Source: a virus
Direction: 5' to 3' (one strand)
Length of the DNA stretch: 24,915 nt
IMG/VR virus record: IMGVR_UViG_3300043446_000528
Coordinates: 1-24,915 of that record
In this document: positions 6,317-13,777 of the stretch, piece after piece
How positions within the stretch are numbered: the stretch's first letter is position 1
Layout of the letters: every line of letters starts with the position of its first letter
The notes under the pieces: model-generated
What the model saw: the letters and a program-made list of their open reading frames with translations, nothing else
Database searches by the model: none
What the model was told of the DNA's origin: nothing
Made by a program: the position numbers and the translations under genes

Positions 6317-7855
6317 ATGGCACTTCCTGCTGCAGAAATAATTAATGAAACGATGTGGGTTGTTTATTATGCCATCTCAAAAAAATCTCCAAAATTTGTT
6401 GTGAATGGAATAGAAGTGAATGAAAATTTTTGGGTAAATGCTTTTTCATCTAAAGATAAATTATCTGGATCTTTAAAGGCACTAGGTATTTCATCTGACC
6501 TTGCTAATTTATCTTATGAAGTTAAAAATATTGATTCAAAGATGACGGAAAAGGATGCTACATCTTACTTTGTAAAAAATAAATGGCATGAGGCACTTAA
6601 GTCCCAAATTTCAAAGTTTGTTTCTAATCCAAAATTTTCTTTTATATCTGGACTTAAAATTGTCAGACAATCTGATTTTTATGATGAAAGTGGGTTAAGT
6701 GATTTTCTCAAAAAAGTTTGGAACATATTTAAATTTTCTGGAACTTTTGATAGATGGAATCCTGCTGATGTTTGGTTTTATAGTTCAAATTCAATTAAAG
6801 ACATCAAAGACTATCTTAAAGTTTGCTCTGTTTATAAACCAGAAATAAAATCTCTTCCACCAAGAGTTCAAAAGAATCTTGCTCTTGAAGACATTATTGG
6901 ATTAAATAAATTATTTGTCAAATTATTTGATGAAAAAAAATTGGTTCCAATTTCATTAAAAAAATCTACTTTATATAAAGCGGAATATTCTTTTAGAATT
7001 GGACTTGTCAATGTTCCTCAAAATGATCTTGGAAGACCAGCACCACCGAAGGTGACTAAAAAACAAATGCCAATTAAACAAAGTGGATCGTCAGCAATCG
7101 TTGGTGGCGCCGCAGGATCTGGTGGAATAAACTTGAAGTATGATATTGAAATAGATCAAGTTGAATATGATATGAAAGGTAGAAAGAAGTATGTTAGAGA
7201 ATATGATTATATTGGATATAATGAAAAAGGAAAAACTTTAGGAGTAAAAAAAGAAAGACAATTTGAATCTGCTCAAGGCGGATCTCTAGGAATGGATCTA
7301 GCAGAGAAGGTATTATATACTGCTTCTGGTAGCAGAGCGATTAAACAAGTCAGAGATCGTATTTTTGACCAGTCATTATCACCTGATATTTTGAGTAAAG
7401 GTAAAATGATTGGTAAAGATTATCAAGATAAACTTGCTAATGCATTTGATTATATTAGTGAGATGGCAAGAGAATTGGATCCATCTATAAAAAACGCAAA
7501 AATAAAATTTGCTGTTGCCGAATCAAATAATAAATCTTTTGTAAAGGATAAGAACGTATTAGAAGAAATACAGAATAAACTTGAGATTGCTATGTCAATT
7601 GATAAGTCTAATATGTCCGATGAATTGATTTTGGATTTATGGTCTGCTATTACAAGTAAGGGAATTACTAATAGAAAAGATTATGAAAAGTTGGTTGAAA
7701 GAATTGGTAAAGGCAAATTAGAAAAGTCTAGAAAAAAAGGACAAAAACAATTAAGTCAGCAAGAAGCAGATCTTCAAGCAAAACAGGCATTATCTGCTAC
7801 AATAGTTGGAGACAAAACAAAAATTCCTGGATCTTTTCACGTTAAACTTTATTGA
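6317..7855 (+). CDS. late protein with possible PD-(D/E)XK-like core
   Basis: A 512-aa protein I cannot name. The most telling region is residues 144-216: FDRWNPADVWFY (Asp151) followed about 60 residues later by KKLVPISLKKS. An Asp in a beta strand followed by a strand ending S-L-K-K is the layout of several divergent PD-(D/E)XK nuclease families, and the WNPADxW phrase recurs in phage proteins of this kind. A Gly-rich linker (IVGGAAGSGGINLKYD, about 262-277) separates this half from a C-terminal half rich in Lys and Tyr. Strong use of A/T-ending codons makes it more AT-rich than most neighbours. A likely role is a DNA-acting or virion protein; this is inference from the motif. Confidence 0.85.
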   Translation: MALPAAEIINETMWVVYYAISKKSPKFVVNGIEVNENFWVNAFSSKDKLSGSLKALGISSDLANLSYEVKNIDSKMTEKDATSYFVKNKWHEALKSQISKFVSNPKFSFISGLKIVRQSDFYDESGLSDFLKKVWNIFKFSGTFDRWNPADVWFYSSNSIKDIKDYLKVCSVYKPEIKSLPPRVQKNLALEDIIGLNKLFVKLFDEKKLVPISLKKSTLYKAEYSFRIGLVNVPQNDLGRPAPPKVTKKQMPIKQSGSSAIVGGAAGSGGINLKYDIEIDQVEYDMKGRKKYVREYDYIGYNEKGKTLGVKKERQFESAQGGSLGMDLAEKVLYTASGSRAIKQVRDRIFDQSLSPDILSKGKMIGKDYQDKLANAFDYISEMARELDPSIKNAKIKFAVAESNNKSFVKDKNVLEEIQNKLEIAMSIDKSNMSDELILDLWSAITSKGITNRKDYEKLVERIGKGKLEKSRKKGQKQLSQQEADLQAKQALSATIVGDKTKIPGSFHVKLY

Positions 7856-7857
7856 TT

Positions 7858-8088
7858 ATGAATCCCCAAATATTAGAATTGATTCAGTCATTTGAAACTG
7901 ATGCCGTTACACCTAGAAAAAAGTATAATGATTTTCTCGCCCATGTTTACTATGTGTTTGACAAAAGGATTTCATTGTGTAAGGCAAACGCAGCGATGAA
8001 TAAATATAAAAAGATGAGGATGAGTATTTTGCGATACATAGTCGCAAACGAAAGAGCAATAACGACTGAAATCTGTAAAAATAAGTAA
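7858..8088 (+). CDS. small hypothetical protein
   Basis: A 76-aa helical, basic protein (MNPQILELIQSFETDAV...TTEICKNK) beginning 2 nt after the preceding stop. I place the start at the ATG at 7858; a TTG two codons earlier is in frame but would overlap the upstream stop. There is no membrane segment or known motif; two clusters of basic residues (KANAAMNKYKKMRM) could contact nucleic acid. The stop overlaps the ATG of the nucleotidyltransferase-like gene by one base, so the genes are likely translated together. Function unknown. Confidence 0.7.
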   Translation: MNPQILELIQSFETDAVTPRKKYNDFLAHVYYVFDKRISLCKANAAMNKYKKMRMSILRYIVANERAITTEICKNK

Positions 8089-9380
8089 TGAAGAATTTTT
8101 TCCAATTTTTATCTGAGGCATCTGCTTCACTTGCCGTCCAACAAGCCCAACGTATGGGACTTGTTGGAGATGGTCATGGTGGGTGGTATGATAAAAGAAC
8201 TGGGGAGTTTGTTGCCAAAACTGAAAAGGGGCAATTAAAGTTTTATAATAAGCGCCAGAGAATTGGTCAACAGGATCCACGTCAGTCGGATAAAGAAAAA
8301 AGATTATCTCAAACAACGACAGAACCAGCACCTCAACAAGAACCACAGGCACAACAACCAACAGAAATGGTTCCGCCCGAAGTTGAAAAGACAAAAGGAA
8401 CTCTAACGATTGCTTTTGGTCGTTTCAATCCACCTACAACTGGGCACGAAAAACTGTTAGATACTGTAGCAACATCTTCTGACGATGGTGACTATATTAT
8501 TGTACCTTCACGCAGTCAGGATAAGAAAAAGAATCCATTAGATCCTGATACTAAAGTCTCCGTAATGAGACAGATGTTTCCAAAGCATAGTGAAAAGATT
8601 GTTAATGATCCAACAAACCGCACCATCTTTGATGTGCTTAAGAGAGCTCATATGGATGGATATACTAATGTAAGAATTATTGGTGGTGCTGATAGAGTAA
8701 AAGAGTTTGAAAATCTCTCTGGAAATTATAATGGCAAACTCTATCAGTTTGATAATATTGAGGTTCGTTCAGCTGGCGAAAGAGATCCTGATGCTGAAGA
8801 TAATGTAACAGGGATGTCAGCATCAAAGCAAAGAAAAGCAGCAGCAGAAGGAGATTTCAAAACATTCCGTAAGGGTGTTCCTGCTTCAATGAATGATAAA
8901 CAGGCAAAAGAACTTTATAATACTCTTCGTTCTGCAATGAATATCAAAGAGGGGTGGACTCTTTGGGAAATTGCTCCTAAGTTTGATTGGTTAAATCTCC
9001 GTGAAAATTATATTCAAGAAAAGATTTATAAGATTGGTCAACTCGTAGAAAATCTTAACACTGGATTAGTTGGCAAAATTATTCGTCGTGGAACTAATTA
9101 TTTGATCTGTGTTACTGAAGACAATATTATGTTTAAGTCCTGGATCAAAGATGTTGTAGAAACTAAAAATTATCAAGAAGTTCCAATGAAGAATCTTAAA
9201 AAACTTGTAGAGGAATCTTCTAATAAAAGTCAAATCACCAAAATTAAAAGGTTCACTGATGAGTCTGGAGTTCCAGCAAATCAAAGGGAAGTTGGCACGG
9301 ACGCCTTTAGAGAATATGCGATGAGAATGACAAATACTGCTTATATAAAGAATTTCATAAATAGATACAGGAAAAAGTAG
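8088..9380 (+). CDS. nucleotidyltransferase-fold protein with cyanophage virion-type domains
   Basis: A 430-aa multidomain protein. Residues about 20-64 (MGLVGDGHGGWYDKRTGEF...) are a module I recall recurring in cyanophage late proteins. A Gln/Pro-rich linker (about 65-102) follows. Residues 105-255 form a HIGH-superfamily nucleotidyltransferase: GRFNPPTTGH (111-120) is the nucleotide-binding motif, IIGGADR lies at 197-203, and GMSASKQRKA (242-251) stands for the ISSTxxR-type motif. Enzymes with this fold transfer NMP to small substrates such as NMN, pantetheine phosphate or glycerol phosphate; the substrate here is unknown. Residues 314-357 (GLVGKIIRRGTNYLICVT) resemble a small beta-barrel domain common in cyanophage late proteins. 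Placement in the late block suggests packaging in the virion or late-stage metabolism. Confidence 0.85.
   Translation: MKNFFQFLSEASASLAVQQAQRMGLVGDGHGGWYDKRTGEFVAKTEKGQLKFYNKRQRIGQQDPRQSDKEKRLSQTTTEPAPQQEPQAQQPTEMVPPEVEKTKGTLTIAFGRFNPPTTGHEKLLDTVATSSDDGDYIIVPSRSQDKKKNPLDPDTKVSVMRQMFPKHSEKIVNDPTNRTIFDVLKRAHMDGYTNVRIIGGADRVKEFENLSGNYNGKLYQFDNIEVRSAGERDPDAEDNVTGMSASKQRKAAAEGDFKTFRKGVPASMNDKQAKELYNTLRSAMNIKEGWTLWEIAPKFDWLNLRENYIQEKIYKIGQLVENLNTGLVGKIIRRGTNYLICVTEDNIMFKSWIKDVVETKNYQEVPMKNLKKLVEESSNKSQITKIKRFTDESGVPANQREVGTDAFREYAMRMTNTAYIKNFINRYRKK
9356..9363 (+). promoter_or_regulatory. possible late promoter (CATAAATA) inside the end of the preceding gene
   Basis: CATAAATA lies within the last codons of the nucleotidyltransferase-like gene, 33 nt before the ATG at 9397. 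The spacing equals that of several late promoters here, which supports function even though the site is coding. Confidence 0.45.
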
Positions 9381-9396
9381 CAATTAAATCTTTTAA

Positions 9397-10926
9397 ATGG
9401 AAAAACCTACAGGATCTCCTGCTTCTGGAGCAAAAGAGAAAATTGAAAAGCAGGCAAGACAACTAGCTTATGACACTCGTTATAAGGTAAGGCAGTCATT
9501 GAATAAGGGTACGAAGATGAACCCTGCTCAAGTTTCCAAAGCATATATGGCACAACTTGCCAAATCTAGTGCTGCTCCAGCGGTCAAGGCAAGAGCAAAG
9601 CAAATGCTTCTTGGTGAAGATTTAGTTGATACAAAGAGACTGGCAACTGATACTGTCGTTTCTGCTCTTTATAAAGTTTTTGTTGAAGGTGTTCAGGAAG
9701 AAGTTGTTGTTGAGGAGAATGAGTATCTTCAACAACTCAATGAGATGGAAGAGAAGAAGTATAAAATTAGAGTTACCGACAAGAAGACTGGTAATACTTA
9801 TGTAAGAATGGCAACTCGTGCCAAGATTGCTGAACTTCGTGCAAATCCAAATATTTCATCTGTTGAGATGACTCAGTATGGTGATGTCTCAAAGAGTGAG
9901 AAACTCAAAGGCGCAGCAACCGCAAAAGCAAAATCTGGTAAGGGTCTAGATCCTGTAGGTCAAGAAGATTCTGATGTTAATAATGATGGTAAAGTTGATA
10001 AAACTGATAAGTATCTTAAAAATCGTCGCAACGCAATTGGTAAAGCGATGGCGACTCGTAAAGAAGATTACAACTGGCAAGACGGTTTTGCTGAACTGAT
10101 TGAAAAGAAAAAAGAAGAGGAAGGTGAGAAAAAAATCACCGGTGAAGGAGTCAATAATACCAAACTGATTAAAGTTTTTCCAGATGAGAACTCCGGAATC
10201 AAAGAGCAAGTAAGACCTGAACAGCAAATGAATTCGGGTCAACAGAAACCTCAACAAAATGTATCTGCTATTAATCAAGTATTAACCGCAAAACAGAGAG
10301 CAGATGTTGCCCAAAGAGAATTGGCAATGAAGCAAAAAATGGCTGCTCAAAAAGGAGTTAATTTAACTTCTTTATCAGCGTCCTATGAGCCAGAAGGTGA
10401 TCAAATTGATGAAAAGATCACTGCTAAAACTGATATGGGAATGGCAATCAAAGATTTCTATGCTTCTAAGTCACCTCAGTTAGCAGGTAGAACCAAAGAA
10501 GAAAGAAGAAAGGCTGCGATTGCTGCTGTATTGACTGCTCGCCGTGGCGGTAAGAAACTTGGTGAAGAGTGTGAGTGTGAAGATGAAAAAGCGCCAAAAA
10601 TGAAAAAGACTGAGAACGGTGCGGAAGATCCAAGATCAATCCCAACTAAAATTAATCTTGTAAAAAATAAAATGAGAGCAATGGGCGTGAAAAATCCAAT
10701 TGTAATGGTTGCCTCTGAAGAACTCGTTTCAGAAGAAGATTATGATAAAATGAAGGATACTCACCTACAAAGAGGTGGTATGGGAATTCGTGCTTCGCAA
10801 TCTCCTGCTAAAACTGGAACATCCAAACCAGTTGATCCAAAGAAGTATGCTGAAACCAGTAAAAAAGCAATGGATCTTGTAAGGCAATCAATTATTGCTA
10901 AGCACGGAAAAGGATCTTTAATGTGA
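9397..10926 (+). CDS. late, probably virion-associated protein with EF-hand-like loop
   Basis: A 509-aa charged protein of a type I associate with cyanomyovirus late regions, function unknown. Residues 10-75 (KARQLAYDTRYK-type start, ending RAKQMLLGED) form a basic helical module. Residues 120-165 (KKYKIRVTDKKTGNTYVRMAT) look like a small alpha/beta domain. Residues 193-204 read D-V-N-N-D-G-K-V-D-K-T-D, a good match to a 12-residue EF-hand/dockerin calcium loop, followed by KYLKNRRNAIGKAM. The C-terminal half is Lys/Glu/Gln-rich with a Cys pair (EECECED) and a final basic tail. There is no signal peptide. The domains, length and setting suggest a head-core or other structural protein, by inference. 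Confidence 0.8.
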   Translation: MEKPTGSPASGAKEKIEKQARQLAYDTRYKVRQSLNKGTKMNPAQVSKAYMAQLAKSSAAPAVKARAKQMLLGEDLVDTKRLATDTVVSALYKVFVEGVQEEVVVEENEYLQQLNEMEEKKYKIRVTDKKTGNTYVRMATRAKIAELRANPNISSVEMTQYGDVSKSEKLKGAATAKAKSGKGLDPVGQEDSDVNNDGKVDKTDKYLKNRRNAIGKAMATRKEDYNWQDGFAELIEKKKEEEGEKKITGEGVNNTKLIKVFPDENSGIKEQVRPEQQMNSGQQKPQQNVSAINQVLTAKQRADVAQRELAMKQKMAAQKGVNLTSLSASYEPEGDQIDEKITAKTDMGMAIKDFYASKSPQLAGRTKEERRKAAIAAVLTARRGGKKLGEECECEDEKAPKMKKTENGAEDPRSIPTKINLVKNKMRAMGVKNPIVMVASEELVSEEDYDKMKDTHLQRGGMGIRASQSPAKTGTSKPVDPKKYAETSKKAMDLVRQSIIAKHGKGSLM

Positions 10927-10933
10927 TCTGTTT

Positions 10934-10940
10934 CTAAATA
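10934..10940 (+). promoter_or_regulatory. T4-like late promoter (CTAAATA)
   Basis: CTAAATA 30 nt before the ATG at 10971, in a non-coding gap. The leader contains TTCACACGGAGG, whose CACACGGA recurs in the leader of the membrane protein gene at 22698. Confidence 0.7.
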
Positions 10941-10970
10941 GGACAGGATACTCTTCACACGGAGGTTATT

Positions 10971-11156
10971 ATGTCCGCAGTAGTCGCATGGTGTCTTGCT
11001 AATCAGGCTCTAATCGCAACTGTACTTTTTGCAGTTTCGGAAGCATTGGGAGCAAACCCAAAGGTCAAATCAAACGGTATTCTTTCACTCATTCTTTTAC
11101 AAGTTCAAGGACAACTGAAAGCAAAGGGTGCTAAGGATCTCACTCCTGGAGAGTGA
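10971..11156 (+). CDS. small membrane protein
   Basis: A 61-aa protein with a hydrophobic segment near residues 12-28 (NQALIATVLFAVSEALG) and a second moderately hydrophobic stretch (GILSLILLQVQGQL), then a short Lys-rich tail ending LTPGE. It has its own late promoter, a strong ribosome site (CGGAGG, 8 nt before the ATG) and its own terminator, so it is expressed as a single-gene late unit. That arrangement implies high-level late expression. It could be a holin-like or virion membrane-interacting peptide, but I do not recognise a characterised family. Confidence 0.8.
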   Translation: MSAVVAWCLANQALIATVLFAVSEALGANPKVKSNGILSLILLQVQGQLKAKGAKDLTPGE

Positions 11157-11162
11157 ATAATC

Positions 11163-11193
11163 AAGGAGACCAAATATAAGGTCTCCTTTTTTT
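11163..11193 (+). terminator. Rho-independent terminator
   Basis: AAGGAGACC (11163-11171) pairs perfectly with GGTCTCCTT (11180-11188) around an 8-nt loop, followed by a run of T ending at 11193. It ends the one-gene unit before it. The last T is shared with the next late promoter. Confidence 0.9.
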
Positions 11194-11200
11194 ATAAATA
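11193..11200 (+). promoter_or_regulatory. T4-like late promoter (TATAAATA)
   Basis: An exact T4 late consensus, fused to the T run of the terminator and 32 nt before the ATG at 11233. Confidence 0.8.
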
Positions 11201-11232
11201 TCTGTATACAAAGAATTTATAGGTAGGGAAAC

Positions 11233-11790
11233 ATGGCTCTTTGGGGCAATAAAGATTCTTTAAGCAATCTCACTGGAACTATAACAATTAATCTTGGTAC
11301 TGAAGTTGTACTTGGAAGTGGCACAACTTTTGTAACTGCTGGTATCTCAACGGGCGATATCCTAGTCGTTGGCGCTGGAGCAACCTATGGTCAGGCAGTG
11401 ATCACTGGAATTACCTCTGCCACTCAACTTTCAATCGGATCTACGCAGTTCTTGATTCCTCATCCAACACTCAACACGATTGCTGGTGCTGCATATACCG
11501 TAACTCAAAAACCAAAGTATACTCTTGAGGATGGTCAATACTTTGCTCCTGAAGTAAAGTCTAATAGATTCTCTGCGGTATTTGGTGTAGATACTACCGA
11601 AACTAGGGTAGCTGCAGGAAGAACTGTTGGCAATAAAAACGCCGCTTATGCTGTAGCACACGCTGGTTGGGTTGGCGTTACAACTTATGTTGACAACCAC
11701 GGTAACTTCAGAGTCAAGTCTGAAACTTTAGTTGCTGGAAGCACGATTACCGGTGATGCTGCTGACGATACAAGATATCCAGATAGCTGA
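11233..11790 (+). CDS. cyanophage virion structural protein (putative)
   Basis: A 185-aa beta-rich protein. The start MALWGNKDSLSNLTGTI and the pattern VVLGSGTTFVTAGISTGDIL are characteristic of a structural protein found repeatedly in T4-like cyanophages. Residues 10-80 form short beta repeats (Thr/Gly/Val-rich), and 100-170 include RVAAGRTVGNKNAAYAVAHA and GWVGVTTYVDNHGN. It has no export signal or membrane segment. The exact late consensus promoter and strong leader agree with a protein needed in many copies. Whether it sits on head, neck or tail cannot be told from sequence alone. Confidence 0.8.
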   Translation: MALWGNKDSLSNLTGTITINLGTEVVLGSGTTFVTAGISTGDILVVGAGATYGQAVITGITSATQLSIGSTQFLIPHPTLNTIAGAAYTVTQKPKYTLEDGQYFAPEVKSNRFSAVFGVDTTETRVAAGRTVGNKNAAYAVAHAGWVGVTTYVDNHGNFRVKSETLVAGSTITGDAADDTRYPDS

Positions 11791-11799
11791 TAATATGGT

Positions 11800-12171
11800 A
11801 TGAGATTTGATGAGTTGAATGAAAATAACTATTTGTTATTTGCTATAAAATTCTATGACAATCCCCACGCTCTCACTAGAGAAGACTTTGAGGATGATTT
11901 GAAGCGCATTAAATATGTGAAGAGACTTCTTAAAAGGTATAAAAATACTGGAGTCTTAAAAACACATTTAATCTTAAATCATCTAACAATCTTGTTTAAT
12001 GTTTTTAATGATGCTGCTGTTCCATTATTATTCTATAATTTGGAGCAGGATCTTTGGCCAGCAATTAAAAGTTTTTTGGTTTTTTTAAATAGAATTCCAG
12101 AGTTTCCAAAAACTCGCATTCACGAAATACCAGAAGATAATTTTTGTATAAAAGAATTAAATTCAATCTAA
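11800..12171 (+). CDS. conserved cyanophage-type hypothetical protein
   Basis: A 123-aa, largely helical protein (MRFDELNENNYLLFAIKFYDNP...). The central segment RIKYVKRLLKRYKNTGVLKTHLILNHLTILFNVF followed by FYNLEQDLWPAIKSFLVFL is a pattern I recall from many T4-like marine phages, without assigned function. It is hydrophobic-amphipathic but has no clear membrane span. It begins 9 nt after the structural gene and its stop overlaps the next ATG by one base. Confidence 0.8.
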   Translation: MRFDELNENNYLLFAIKFYDNPHALTREDFEDDLKRIKYVKRLLKRYKNTGVLKTHLILNHLTILFNVFNDAAVPLLFYNLEQDLWPAIKSFLVFLNRIPEFPKTRIHEIPEDNFCIKELNSI

Positions 12172-12362
12172 TGGATATCAATAAGATCATTAATATAATT
12201 AGAGAACTTAAGGAAGAAGCACCAACGATGAGTCTTGGTGCTGGAAAGATTGCTGGTACAGTTGAAGCGGGAGATGATCCTCCTGTTAGGAAGAAAAACA
12301 AATATATTTACGGTACAGGGTTTCGTAAAAACTGGTTACAAAGAAGGAAACCACCACAATAA
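12171..12362 (+). CDS. small conserved cyanophage-type protein
   Basis: A 63-aa protein starting MDINKIINIIRELKEE, with a conserved-looking middle (SLGAGKIAGTVEAGDDPPV) and a basic C-terminus (KKNKYIYGTGFRKNWLQRRK). The start is the ATG at 12171, overlapping the previous stop by one base; an in-frame ATG at 12144 would run back into the preceding gene. A small protein with the IAGT...GDDPPV phrase is familiar from other cyanomyoviruses, function unknown. Confidence 0.75.
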   Translation: MDINKIINIIRELKEEAPTMSLGAGKIAGTVEAGDDPPVRKKNKYIYGTGFRKNWLQRRKPPQ

Positions 12363-12370
12363 TTAGGACA

Positions 12371-12793
12371 ATGTTTAATCCATCATCTACCGAAACAAAA
12401 ATAGCACTGCTTGAAGAGCGTATTAATGTTTATGAGCAGATGATGGAGCGTATTGATACCGCAATTCAAAAGATTGGTGAGACAAGTCAAAATATCAGTC
12501 AAATGCTTGCCGTTCATAATGAAAAGATTGAGCAGTGTAACCGAACCGATAATATTATTGTTAAAATGATTGAAGATATTAAAGAATCTTCAAAAGTACA
12601 ACACGAAGCAATTAGTAAAGAACTTGGTGAAAGAATAGAAAAGGTTGAAGAAAAGGTTGAAGAAATATCACAGTTTAAATGGAAAGCAGTTGGAGCAATC
12701 GCAATCGTTGCTTTTCTAATCGGAGTCATTCCAACAGCATCTTCTTTATTGACTCCTGCTTCTACCCCTGCTACAATAGAAAGAGCGAAGTAA
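12371..12793 (+). CDS. coiled-coil protein with C-terminal membrane anchor
   Basis: A 140-aa protein. Residues 8-102 are heptad-rich (LLEERINVYEQMMERID..., then GERIEKVEEKVEEIS), predicting a long coiled coil. Residues about 106-127 (AVGAIAIVAFLIGVIPTASS) form one transmembrane segment, followed by a short Pro/Thr/Ala tail. This layout resembles XhlA-type lysis-accessory proteins and spanin-like or holin-associated proteins, though I cannot assign it. The 3' end also contains a sigma70-like promoter match for the primase gene. Confidence 0.8.
   Translation: MFNPSSTETKIALLEERINVYEQMMERIDTAIQKIGETSQNISQMLAVHNEKIEQCNRTDNIIVKMIEDIKESSKVQHEAISKELGERIEKVEEKVEEISQFKWKAVGAIAIVAFLIGVIPTASSLLTPASTPATIERAK
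12749..12777 (+). promoter_or_regulatory. sigma70-like promoter upstream of the primase gene
   Basis: TTGACT (12749-12754) and TACAAT (12772-12777) are separated by an optimal 17 nt, each matching five of six consensus bases. A start near 12784 would give a short leader to the primase ATG at 12806. It lies in the coding end of the coiled-coil gene. It would let the primase-nrd block be expressed early, independently of the late promoter at 11193. Confidence 0.5.
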
Positions 12794-12805
12794 AGCACCT
12801 TTATA

Positions 12806-13777
12806 ATGGATTTGATTGACTCCAAGTACATTGGACTCGTTTCGTCACGCTTACAAAAGTTTAAGAGAGTCAAGGCAGATCTCTACAACTTCCGCTGCCC
12901 ACTATGTGGAGACTCTCAAAAAAACAAGAATAAGACTAGGGGATACATTTACCCAGTCAAGAATAATACAAACTTTAAGTGTCACAACTGCGGAGCAAGT
13001 TTATCTTTTAATAACTTTCTCAAAGAGTTAGATCCTACACTTCATAAGCAATATACTCTGGAGAAGTTTAAGGAAGGTCACACTGGTAGAAATTTTGTGG
13101 TTGAGGAACCCAAGTTTGAGTTTGTGAAACCAGTGTTTAAAAAGAAACTGGATCTACCCAAAGCATCAGAGATTCCCATTGCCAGAGAATATCTGGAAAG
13201 GAGAAAACTCAATCCAGAAAAGTTTTATTTTGCTGACAAATTTAAACAGTGGACTAATGCTCAAAAAGTTACGTTTGACACTATCGGTAGGGATGAAAGT
13301 CGCATTATTATACCAATGTATGATGCTGATAGTAACTTGATTGGTTTTCAGGGAAGAGCACTAGGACCGAACCCTGTTAAATATATTACCGTGATGCTTT
13401 CTGATGATGCCCCGAAGATTTATGGTCTTGACCAAGTGGATTCTTCGAAACCCATTTACATTGTTGAAGGACCCTTCGACTCCACGTTTGTACAAAATGC
13501 TGTTGCTATGTGTGGGTCCGACGTTGATATTGGGTCGTTTGGTTGGGGCAATTATATTTACGTTTTTGATAACGAACCTCGCAATCGAGAAATCGTCAAC
13601 CGAATATCAAAAACCATCAACAGAGGCGACAAGGTGATTATCTGGCCAACATCCATTGAGCAAAAAGATATCAATGATATGGTGCTCACTGGACTTAACG
13701 TTATGGATGTGTTAAAATCAAATACATACTCAGGTTTAGAAGCAAAAATTAAGTTTAACAACTGGAAGAAAATATGA
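12806..13777 (+). CDS. 61: gp61 DNA primase
   Basis: A 323-aa T4 gp61-type primase, which makes RNA primers for lagging-strand synthesis with gp41 helicase. The N-terminal zinc-binding domain has CPLCGDSQ (about 31-38) and CHNCGA (about 59-64). The TOPRIM domain follows with IYIVEGPFDSTFV (catalytic Glu) and YIYVFDNEPRN (acidic pair), then WPTSIEQKDINDMVL. Length is near T4 gp61. The stop overlaps nrdA in an ATGA junction, linking priming and dNTP supply. Confidence 0.93.
   Translation: MDLIDSKYIGLVSSRLQKFKRVKADLYNFRCPLCGDSQKNKNKTRGYIYPVKNNTNFKCHNCGASLSFNNFLKELDPTLHKQYTLEKFKEGHTGRNFVVEEPKFEFVKPVFKKKLDLPKASEIPIAREYLERRKLNPEKFYFADKFKQWTNAQKVTFDTIGRDESRIIIPMYDADSNLIGFQGRALGPNPVKYITVMLSDDAPKIYGLDQVDSSKPIYIVEGPFDSTFVQNAVAMCGSDVDIGSFGWGNYIYVFDNEPRNREIVNRISKTINRGDKVIIWPTSIEQKDINDMVLTGLNVMDVLKSNTYSGLEAKIKFNNWKKI

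Noticed and set aside
7972-8394. 140-aa reverse-strand open frame
   Set aside because: It is antisense to two well-supported genes, has no promoter or ribosome site, and its composition mirrors the Gln-rich region opposite.
9946-10278. 110-aa reverse-strand frame
   Set aside because: Antisense to the EF-hand-like protein; Phe/Leu-rich composition is the expected mirror of Lys/Glu-rich coding sequence.
12080-12092. TTTTTAAATAG resembling a late promoter
   Set aside because: It lies inside a coding sequence, lacks the full TATAAATA/CTAAATA core and is not at the usual distance from a start.
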